A stretch of DNA of 16,346 nt from DATGFK01 sp040007395 (GTDB taxonomy: Bacteria; Chloroflexota; Anaerolineae; Aggregatilineales; UBA2796), in the NCBI GenBank assembly GCA_040007395.1, contig JBDTVG010000033.1:1-16346 (forward strand). The letters run 5' to 3'. Positions 8,300 to 13,953 of this stretch are shown one piece after another. A program made the translations under genes and the position numbers. The notes beneath the pieces are model-generated. The model was not told where the DNA came from. It saw only the letters and a program-made list of their open reading frames with translations, and made no database searches. Numbering within the stretch: the first letter of the stretch is position 1; each line of letters starts with the position of its first letter.

Positions 8300-8347
8300 A
8301 AGCCCTCGGCTTTAGCCGTAGGGAGTGTCACTCGACCTCGTAGGCTT
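8200..8347 (+). ncRNA. Presumptive omega-RNA (reRNA) with guide
   Basis: In IS200/IS605 elements the TnpB guide RNA is read from the 3' end of tnpB through the right end, with the guide lying just outside the IS. Here the scaffold would end at 8331 after the right-end hairpin, and a 16-base guide would be 8332-8347 (TCGACCTCGTAGGCTT), which is the antisense of the last codons of permease Q. The 5' boundary is only an estimate. No promoter or processing site was identified. Confidence 0.5.
8303..8323 (+). repeat. IS right-end hairpin (RE)
   Basis: CCCT-CGGC, loop TTTA, GCCG, bulged T, AGGG: a 4-bp inner stem and 4-bp outer stem, all Watson-Crick, with one extruded T on the 3' side and AAAG immediately 5'. 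The extruded T and the TTTA loop match the left-end hairpin. The following AGTGTCAC to 8331 is the presumed right cleavage region. Confidence 0.8.
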
Positions 8348-9290
8348 GCCCAACGTGGGCTGGGGGACGCGCTCGTCCGACGAACCCAGCCAACACCACC
8401 AGAGTCAGGATATAGGGCAGCATTGCCACAAACTGATGCGGGATAATCTCGCCCGCGCCAAAGAACTGCAAACTGGTTTGCAAGGCTCTGGCAAAGCCGA
8501 ACAGCAGCGCCCCGCCAAAAGCCAGTGAGGGTCGCCACATGCCGAAGATCATCACTGCCAGCGCGATAAAACCGCGTCCATTGCTCATGCCACGTTCAAA
8601 GGATACACCCTCCAGGATTAGCACCGCACCCGATAACCCTGCCAATACACCACTGATCGCTAGATTCGTGTATTGCAACCGATGGACATTGATACCAAGT
8701 GTATCGGCGGCACGAGGATTCTCACCGACTGCACGAGTCCGCAAGCCCCATGTGGTACGGAATAGGGCGAAGCCCACTACGAACACAAGGACAAACGTGG
8801 CATAGGTGATTATCCCTTTGCCAAACAAGACCGACCCGATATAAAACAGGACACCTTGTTCACGGGTAAACGGGTTATTGATCACAGCAGGCAGCACGCC
8901 CAGTGTATTGGCTCCGCCGATGTAGAGGTAGCCCGTGATGCCCAACGCAAAAATGTTGATCACAGTACCGCTGATAATCTGATCGACCTTGAAGCGGATC
9001 GAGAGCACCGCGTGCAGTAGCGCCAGCAGCATCCCAACGAACAGTGCTGCCAAGATCGATAGCCCCAACCGAATTGGCTGCTGCTGGAGAAAGTCCGGGA
9101 TGCCAGCTTGGCTCAAATAGACATTGGTCATAAACGAGGCAAACGCGCCGCTTAACATCATCCCTTCGATACCGATGTTCACGATGCCAGATCGCTCACT
9201 GATGATGCCACTCAACGCACCCAGAATGATTGGGATTGCATCGCGAATGCTGGCGTTAACAATGGCAGTGATTGCCGGAAGGTTATCCAT
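8328..9290 (-). CDS. ABC importer permease, NupQ/YufQ type
   Basis: Membrane permease (BPD_transp_2 family) of a BMP/nucleoside ABC importer, forming a heterodimer with the upstream permease. The 320-aa protein has about eight to ten hydrophobic segments. Family landmarks are SERSGIVNIGIEGMML (near 31-46), the cytoplasmic ATPase-contact loop RAVGENPRAADTLGINV and NGRGFIALAVMIFGMWRP. The C-terminus VGQAYEVE resembles normal family ends, so the protein appears full length although the IS tip sits at its stop codon: the complement of TCA at 8328-8330 is the TGA. It starts 39 bp after the stop of the first permease gene. The ribosome-binding site before the ATG is weak. Confidence 0.92.
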   Translation of the reverse strand: MDNLPAITAIVNASIRDAIPIILGALSGIISERSGIVNIGIEGMMLSGAFASFMTNVYLSQAGIPDFLQQQPIRLGLSILAALFVGMLLALLHAVLSIRFKVDQIISGTVINIFALGITGYLYIGGANTLGVLPAVINNPFTREQGVLFYIGSVLFGKGIITYATFVLVFVVGFALFRTTWGLRTRAVGENPRAADTLGINVHRLQYTNLAISGVLAGLSGAVLILEGVSFERGMSNGRGFIALAVMIFGMWRPSLAFGGALLFGFARALQTSLQFFGAGEIIPHQFVAMLPYILTLVVLAGFVGRARPPAHVGQAYEVE

Positions 9291-9329
9291 AATCTATTTT
9301 GCGCCTCGGTTGCCTTCTATGATCTTTGC

Positions 9330-10511
9330 CTACCTTTGACCCCAGCCTGTACTCAACACGACTTTTTCTTCGTCGCCACTTTTACGGATATGGTATATAT
9401 AGCGAATAATCTGATCCGCAGCGACGAACATCAGGATCAATGCCTGAATCACCTGTATCAATTCAGGGGGGACACGCGAGGCAAGCTGCATCCCTCGACT
9501 GCCCGCGCCAAGAACCCCAAATAAAAATGCTGAGGGGATAATCCCAATGGGATTGCTGCCTGCCAACAACGCCACCGCGATACTGTCGAAGCCCAAAGTC
9601 AAGCTCTGGTTTGTCTGGAACTCATGGTACAACCCCTGCGTCTGGATTGCCCCGGCGAATCCAGCAAGACCGCCCGCAATGACCATCGTAATCACGGTCA
9701 TGCGTGATACATTGATCCCGGAGTATCGGGCGGCGTTCGGGTTCAAGCCTACCATCCGCAGTTCAAAACCGAAGGTCGTGCGGTACAGGACGATCCATGT
9801 TAGCAGCGCCACCGCTATCGCTAAAAACACGCCCAGATGCAACTGGTCTTGCGTGTTTCCGCTCGGTTGATAGATCACCGGCAGATAGGCACTTTGCAGA
9901 ATCGGCGGCGTTTTGCCAAGCGCACACTTGCCGACCACATCGCAAAAAGCCAGCGGGCCAGCCGCGGCACTCGGACGCGCTGGATTGACTGCCCACTCCA
10001 GCAGCAGGCTGGCGATATAGTTCAGCATAATTGTCGAGATGACTTCGTGAGCGCCCGTATAGGCTTTCAACAGTCCCGGTATCAGCCCCCACAGCATCCC
10101 GCCGAAGATCCCCGCCGCCAAGCCAATAACCACATGGACAGCGGGCGGCAATCCTACCAGCGCAAAACCCGCCCATGCCGAGCAGATCGCCCCGACGACG
10201 AGTTGCCCCTGTGCGCCGATGTTGAACAAGCCACCTTTGAAGGCAAAGGCTACCGATAACCCCGATAGGATAAATGGAGCCATCCTCAGCAGCGATGCCG
10301 TGATCCCGCCATCGCTGCCCAATGAGCTATTGAGCAGTCCTCCATAGGCTTTGAAGGGATCTAATCCGGCAAGGAGGATAAACAGCGATCCAATAATGAC
10401 AGCGGTAAAGACTGCCAAGATCGGCACTAGGATGCTGCGTAGCACATTCCCTGCTCTACCGCTTGGAGGCTCACGATCAACGGGTAGGGACACAGGCGCA
10501 AGTTCAGTCAT
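9330..10511 (-). CDS. ABC importer permease, NupP/YufP type
   Basis: First gene of the importer operon, encoding a 393-aa permease of the BPD_transp_2 family. After a hydrophilic N-terminus of about 25 residues come roughly nine to ten membrane segments. Family motifs are AFKGGLFNIGAQGQLVVGA (near 90-108), AHEVISTIMLNYIA, MVGLNPNAARYSGINVSRM (the ATPase-contact loop) and GFDSIAVALLAGSNPIGI. Related systems import purine nucleosides or other small solutes captured by a BMP-family lipoprotein, but no such lipoprotein gene is in the window, so the substrate cannot be fixed. The gene order permease-permease-ATPase differs from the BMP-ATPase-permease-permease order of Bacillus nupNOPQ. Confidence 0.92.
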   Translation of the reverse strand: MTELAPVSLPVDREPPSGRAGNVLRSILVPILAVFTAVIIGSLFILLAGLDPFKAYGGLLNSSLGSDGGITASLLRMAPFILSGLSVAFAFKGGLFNIGAQGQLVVGAICSAWAGFALVGLPPAVHVVIGLAAGIFGGMLWGLIPGLLKAYTGAHEVISTIMLNYIASLLLEWAVNPARPSAAAGPLAFCDVVGKCALGKTPPILQSAYLPVIYQPSGNTQDQLHLGVFLAIAVALLTWIVLYRTTFGFELRMVGLNPNAARYSGINVSRMTVITMVIAGGLAGFAGAIQTQGLYHEFQTNQSLTLGFDSIAVALLAGSNPIGIIPSAFLFGVLGAGSRGMQLASRVPPELIQVIQALILMFVAADQIIRYIYHIRKSGDEEKVVLSTGWGQR

Positions 10512-10595
10512 TGCAATGTCTCATTATTATTTTGATGATCAGGAGAAGGGTTATCGCTGAATCGTTGACAGCAGCCAGCGACAAGTTAAGGAGTT

Positions 10596-10623
10596 ATTAT
10601 AGCGAGTAGGGTACAAACAAGAA
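10596..10623 (-). promoter_or_regulatory. Candidate promoter of the importer operon
   Basis: On the - strand, TTCTTG (10623-10618) and a perfect TATAAT (10601-10596) are separated by 16 bp. This would give a leader of roughly 80 bases before the permease ATG at 10511. The -10 is convincing; the -35 is weak. Confidence 0.4.
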
Positions 10624-10646
10624 ACTGGTAAATTGCTGCGATAATC

Positions 10647-10722
10647 CGCGCCTCGGACCTGACCAGAACGCTTTCGTCAGTACATCACCATCCGGTCAGG
10701 TCCTGCAATAAGGCGGGGCGCG
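10647..10722. repeat. Nested inverted repeat / possible structured RNA
   Basis: GGACCTGACC (10655-10664) and GGTCAGGTCC (10694-10703) are perfect 10-bp inverted arms around a 29-base loop. A second pair, CGCGCC (10647-10652) and GGCGCG (10717-10722), encloses them. There is no U-tract on either side, so a simple terminator is unlikely. It sits just upstream of the candidate importer promoter. It could be an operator, a small structured RNA or a miniature mobile element. Confidence 0.5.
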
Positions 10723-10942
10723 TCGCCGAGTTCGTAAGATAATAACGCCGATCCGTGCTGGACGTTACGCGAAAATGTAACAAAGTTGCCGATTTTGCTG
10801 TATTCATCGAAACTTTCTCATGTCTTATGGGTGGTCTAGTGTATGAGATACGCAATAGAGTTATTGCTGCAAAATCAAATGGCAGCGCTCAACTGAACAA
10901 ATTGCTGTGGATAGGCAAAGGCCAAAGGATTATGTTTAATTC

Positions 10943-11644
10943 ATGCCCATGAAACTACACAATGTGCTGCAAGAATTAGAAAAGTTGGCTAACCCAGAAG
11001 TCAAGAAAACGAAGGAACGATTTGCAATAACTGCTGAAAATTCTCACGGTATTTTTCTGAAGGATTTGAAAGCCCTTGCGAAACAAATAGGCTGGGATGA
11101 TGATCTGGCGCTTCAGTTGTTTGACACGGGAATCTACGAGGCAAGACTTCTCACCAGTATGTTATACAAGCCCAAGAATTTGACTGAGCCACTCATGGAA
11201 AAGTGGGTAAAAACCTTTGAAAACTGGGAAATATGTGACACGTTCTGTATGGTTTTTTTTGGTAAAAGCGATTTTGTAGTAACAAAAGCTTTCCAATGGG
11301 CAGAATATAAAGCGGAGTATCAGAAAAGAGCAGGGTTTGTCTGTATGGTGGCCTATGCTTTCACTGATAAATATGCATCGAATGATGAAATTCGCCAGTT
11401 TTTTCCAGTCATGATCCGGCACGCGAATGATGAGCGCATATATGTGATGAAAGGCATTAACTGGGCGTTGCGGCAAGTCGGAAAACGCAATAAAGATTTG
11501 CATAAAGAGGCCATCGATGTTGCCAATGAGATACTTGCACTTGAGACTAAACCAGCGCGATGGATTGCTAAAGATGCGATAAGGCAATTGCAAAGCCCTA
11601 AAGTATTTTTTAAGAACTATCCCAAAGCACCGAAGGGTAAGTAG
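10943..11644 (+). CDS. AlkD-like DNA alkylation repair glycosylase
   Basis: HEAT-repeat-type DNA glycosylase (PF08713-like) that removes N3- and N7-alkylated purines. The 233-aa length fits. Residues corresponding to the known AlkD site appear present: NWEICD (Trp95, Asp99; AlkD Trp109/Asp113), KRAGFV (Arg129; AlkD Arg148) and NWALRQVGKRN (Trp174; AlkD Trp187). The protein is helical throughout, soluble and without a signal. The ATG at 10943 or the next in-frame ATG at 10949 could be used; AGGAT at 10926-10930 is a somewhat distant ribosome-binding site. The gene is more AT-rich than the importer and prfA/galK genes, suggesting recent acquisition. It is convergent with the merR-type gene and ends inside a strong hairpin. 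Confidence 0.88.
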   Translation: MPMKLHNVLQELEKLANPEVKKTKERFAITAENSHGIFLKDLKALAKQIGWDDDLALQLFDTGIYEARLLTSMLYKPKNLTEPLMEKWVKTFENWEICDTFCMVFFGKSDFVVTKAFQWAEYKAEYQKRAGFVCMVAYAFTDKYASNDEIRQFFPVMIRHANDERIYVMKGINWALRQVGKRNKDLHKEAIDVANEILALETKPARWIAKDAIRQLQSPKVFFKNYPKAPKGK

Positions 11645-11667
11645 CGGTTTGTTTATCCTTCGGTGCT
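11626..11667. terminator. Bidirectional hairpin between convergent genes
   Basis: Left arm 11626-11640 (AGCACCGAAGGGTAA) and right arm 11653-11667 (TTATCCTTCGGTGCT) pair over 15 bp with a single G-T wobble, loop 12 bases. The left arm includes the last codons of the alkD-like gene. It lies between convergent genes, so a transcription-ending role for both is likely, although no strong T-tract follows on either strand. Confidence 0.6.
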
Positions 11668-11701
11668 GTACAAAAGTATTCAGCGCTGATATTTTGTTTT
11701 G

Positions 11702-12505
11702 CTATCGCTTAGCGACAGTTTCCTCATCTTCGGCGAGCATTCGCTTAATCTCGGCGTATTCCAGATCATCCACATATTGTGTAATTGCTTCTTGCAAGTA
11801 TGTGGGCAGATCGGGGTGCAGCTTCTCGAAATTGGCGATGAAATCGGGGCTGGAGTTGTACAGTTCCCCTAATCCGCGCAGAATGTCTAGTGTCGGCTCG
11901 TAAAAATAGTGGATGTGTTTATGCCAGCGCTCCAAGATTCCCTGCACATCGCCGCTTTGGGCAGACTTGCCTGCTTCGATTGCTGTCACCAATTCGCCGT
12001 AGATCTGATTGCCTTCGTCAAGTACTTTGTCTTTTTCCGCTTGGGTATAGCTGCTCCATAGCTTGATCGATTCATTGACTATAGTTGGCCCGTATTCCAA
12101 CCGTATCAAGCGTTCGTAGTCTTTTTGCTTTTCCTCGCTGAATGCCTCAAAGAGCTTCTTTTTACTCATCTTCACTGCTCCCACAAGATCCATAATCGTG
12201 CTATCAACAGTGCTAACCAGTTTTTCGAGGCGGTTAATCTTCTCTTGTAGCACCGCCCGATGCGATTGCAAGGCGACTAGCAGATCAAAATCGGGTCGAT
12301 CCAGAATATCTTTAATCTGCGTGAGTTCCAGCCCAACCTCGCGATAAAACAGAATTTGCTGAAGCCGCAATAGATCGGCATCGTTATAGTATCGATAGCC
12401 ATTTGCGCCGACTTGGGCAGGTCGCTGCAGCCCGATCTCATCATAATAATGCAGCGTGCGGACACTGACCTGCGCCAGATCGGATAGCTGTTTAACGGTG
12501 TACAA
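11702..12505 (-). CDS. MerR-family regulator with TipAS-like ligand domain
   Basis: Transcription activator: N-terminal MerR winged helix (YTVKQLSDLAQVSVRTLHYY, then EIGLQRPAQV and NGYRYYNDADLLRL), a coiled-coil linker (near 75-105), and a C-terminal TipAS-type drug-sensing domain (roughly 125-255; KLWSSYTQAEKDKVLDEGNQ, RWHKHIHYFYEP). The start is set at TTG 12505. A perfect AAGGAGG (12521-12515) lies nine bases upstream, and MerR proteins typically begin right at this residue. Upstream GTG and ATG codons lie within or before the promoter and ribosome-binding site. The product is 267 aa. It contains no cysteine, so the covalent thiopeptide capture described for TipAL cannot occur here, and the ligand is probably a different hydrophobic compound. 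It is divergent from a small multidrug-export-type gene, a plausible target. Confidence 0.9.
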   Translation of the reverse strand: MYTVKQLSDLAQVSVRTLHYYDEIGLQRPAQVGANGYRYYNDADLLRLQQILFYREVGLELTQIKDILDRPDFDLLVALQSHRAVLQEKINRLEKLVSTVDSTIMDLVGAVKMSKKKLFEAFSEEKQKDYERLIRLEYGPTIVNESIKLWSSYTQAEKDKVLDEGNQIYGELVTAIEAGKSAQSGDVQGILERWHKHIHYFYEPTLDILRGLGELYNSSPDFIANFEKLHPDLPTYLQEAITQYVDDLEYAEIKRMLAEDEETVAKR

Positions 12506-12535
12506 CGCGATCATCCTCCTTGCCAACTCACCCCT

Positions 12536-12566
12536 ATCATAAGGGATCACGTAACGTCAGAGTCAA
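12536..12566 (-). promoter_or_regulatory. MerR-type promoter with 19-bp spacer
   Basis: On the - strand, TTGACT (12566-12561) and TATGAT (12541-12536) are separated by exactly 19 bp, the over-long spacing characteristic of MerR-activated promoters. The spacer holds a short dyad, ACGT-T-ACGT. The predicted transcript start, near 12529, leaves a short leader carrying AAGGAGG. This promoter drives the regulator itself, implying autoregulation. Confidence 0.7.
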
Positions 12567-12628
12567 GAGAGGAATTGTTAGAGTGGGGTAGAATTTATCG
12601 AGGTTGGGCATAGAAATTAAGGTGTGAT

Positions 12629-13078
12629 GTGATTTCACCAGATGTTATTGCAAAGTTGGCAAGTGTTTTTGGGCTGGCCTTTATCTCGTTCTGGACATCG
12701 ATTCCTGCCGGGATCGCATTGGGGCTAGCGCCATTACTGGTAGGGGTAACGGCATGGCTCAGTTACAGCGTAGGTGTGATCATCGTAGTGCTGCTAGGTG
12801 AACCACTCCGTGTGCGGCTGATGGCACGTTTTGGCGGGAAAGCAGCCGCAAATCCCGACAGCCCGATCCGGCGGGCATGGGATCGGTTCGGGCTGATTGG
12901 CTTATCGCTGCTGGCTCCGATGACGACAGGCGCACAAATTGGCGCTGTAGTCGGCTTATCGTTGGGAGTGCCACCGCGCCGCCTGATCATCGGGATGGTA
13001 CTCGGTGCGGCGCTCTGGAGCGCCCTGATCACGCTAGCGGTAGTGTTTGGCGTAAGTGCTGTCCAGACGACGCGCTAA
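12629..13078 (+). CDS. Small multidrug-export-type membrane protein
   Basis: A 149-aa inner-membrane protein resembling the putative small multidrug export family (PF06695/COG2426-like). It has four predicted spans, near 9-27, 33-57, 86-110 and 120-145, and a basic cytoplasmic loop between spans 2 and 3 (EPLRVRLMARFGG, RRAWDRFG). LLAPMTTGAQIGAVVGLSLG and RRLIIGMVLGAALWSAL resemble the family core. The start is GTG 12629 with AAGGTG four bases upstream. Transport activity for this family is largely by name, so a role in efflux is a family-level inference. It is divergent from the TipAS-type MerR gene, which could regulate it. Its stop is immediately followed by a duplicate of the prfA tail. 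Confidence 0.75.
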   Translation: MISPDVIAKLASVFGLAFISFWTSIPAGIALGLAPLLVGVTAWLSYSVGVIIVVLLGEPLRVRLMARFGGKAAANPDSPIRRAWDRFGLIGLSLLAPMTTGAQIGAVVGLSLGVPPRRLIIGMVLGAALWSALITLAVVFGVSAVQTTR

Positions 13079-13126
13079 TTATTCTTCATCGTCATCAGCC
13101 ACATGACCATTCCCGTTCGGGTGATC
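13079..13126 (-). pseudogene. Orphan copy of the prfA 3' end
   Basis: Read on the - strand this encodes DHPNGNGHVADDDEE and a TAA stop, identical in protein to the end of prfA at 13954-14001. The DNA matches at 45 of 48 positions, and all three differences are silent. Upstream similarity fades within about five codons (SPDNC here against SMENH in prfA). No start or body of a second release factor is present. It begins one base after the stop of the + strand gene at 13078. Confidence 0.8.
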
Positions 13127-13338
13127 GCAATTGTCGGGGCTGTACGCTAGCTATCCTCACGTTTCGTATGGGTTGAGCGATAACAAGCCTAACAAAATTG
13201 CCTGTCAGCAAGTGGTGAGCCATCTGTCGCATTCGAACGCTGAAACAGATGCTTAATGTCAGGTCATAGTGCTCGATTGGGGGTAAGATAAGTAACGGAG
13301 TGTGACGCGCAGTTCATACCAACTATCAAGGGGAATCG
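13127..13338. other. Intergenic stretch with small hairpin
   Basis: No gene seen. Contains a 7-bp inverted repeat, CATCTGT (13221-13227) and ACAGATG (13245-13251), and the upstream region of the 189-aa gene. The word GCTAGCTA occurs near 13148 and again near 13910, just after the next gene. Confidence 0.4.
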
Positions 13339-13908
13339 ATGAACACCAATAACCTCGATACATATCCAAATGCCGTCCAGAAGTTTTATCAATGGTTGTG
13401 CCCAACCGTGCCGTTTGAATTCTTGAAGCGCCAATCGCCGGAATCGTTCGCGGCGAGTATTACCTCCGAAGGCGACAAGAAGCCCGCGTGGGGCACGGGA
13501 AGCTATAGCGGGAAGCTCAAGGTCCAGCTAATGCCCGATACAGATGGCAGTTATCGATTCTCCATGCGACGGAATGCTATGTCGTATTTCGTGACGGAAG
13601 CAACCGGGACGATTGCGCCAGTTAACCGTGAACTGATACAGATTCAAGGTATGGTTGTTACCCAACTACGCGCTAACCAGTCCGTGTTGATTCTGCCTCT
13701 ATTGTTTGCGTTTGCTATTTGGATAATGCTGCTGAGTGGCATCATTCGCGACTTGGGCGCACTCATCTTTGTGGCGCTATTTGCCGCCTTTTTCGTCGCC
13801 ACTATGGTCTTCTGTTTGTATACTTGGAAGGGAATGATGGCGGTCTATTCGGATATGCTTGTGGGAATGCTGGCGCGGCTCTCCGAACCGGATTTGGGCC
13901 AGAGGTGA
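13339..13908 (+). CDS. Unrecognised two-span membrane protein
   Basis: 189-aa protein of no family I recognise. Residues 1-110 form a soluble domain with a beta-rich look (YSGKLKVQLMPDTDGSYRFS, then GTIAPVNRELIQIQGMV). Two membrane spans follow (near 114-134 and 138-161) and a short tail with SDMLVGMLARLSEPD. This resembles small bacterial proteins in which an N-terminal domain is tethered to the membrane by a C-terminal hairpin. The ATG at 13339 is preceded by a clear AAGGGGA ribosome-binding site. The gene is bracketed by the two copies of the prfA tail, so it may have arrived with the rearrangement that duplicated that tail. Confidence 0.7.
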   Translation: MNTNNLDTYPNAVQKFYQWLCPTVPFEFLKRQSPESFAASITSEGDKKPAWGTGSYSGKLKVQLMPDTDGSYRFSMRRNAMSYFVTEATGTIAPVNRELIQIQGMVVTQLRANQSVLILPLLFAFAIWIMLLSGIIRDLGALIFVALFAAFFVATMVFCLYTWKGMMAVYSDMLVGMLARLSEPDLGQR

Positions 13909-13953
13909 GGGCTAGCTACAAACTACTTGAAACGCTGATATGAGGTTATTCGC

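Larger units (their letters stand above)
6674..8331 (+). mobile_element. IS200/IS605-family insertion sequence (tnpA + tnpB)
   Basis: Complete single-strand-type IS with Y1 transposase, TnpB and sub-terminal hairpins instead of terminal inverted repeats. Boundaries are inferred from a TCAC tetranucleotide at the left flank (6670-6673) and again at the right tip (8328-8331). They are supported by equal end architecture: AAAG sits directly 5' of both hairpins (6686-6689 and 8299-8302). Removing 6674-8331 rejoins permease Q and the ATPase with TGA-GCC-ATG, the tight junction expected in an operon. There is no target-site duplication, as expected for this family. The exact exchange point is ambiguous within the shared TCAC. 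Confidence 0.85.
10512..10942. other. 430-bp gene-free stretch
   Basis: Lies between the divergent importer operon and the alkD-like gene. It contains a possible importer promoter and a strong inverted repeat, described separately. A 65-codon ORF here (10755-10952) has no recognisable content and overlaps the alkD start, so I do not call it. I searched by eye for a purine-type riboswitch and a tRNA and found neither. Confidence 0.6.

Noticed and set aside
10512..10640. Purine-type riboswitch in the importer leader
   Set aside because: The short leader lacks the conserved purine-aptamer core elements and two closing loops as far as I can see.
10665..10693. Hammerhead-like words (TGATG and CGAAA) on the - strand inside the inverted repeat
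   Set aside because: The spacing and the required stem II between the two core words are missing, so a ribozyme is not supported.
10755..10952. 65-codon + strand open frame upstream of alkD
   Set aside because: No family features, poor start context and overlap with the alkD-like start.
12506..12550. Upstream GTG/ATG starts for the MerR gene
   Set aside because: GTG 12550 precedes the -10 box and ATG 12514 directly abuts the ribosome-binding site with no spacing; TTG 12505 fits both.
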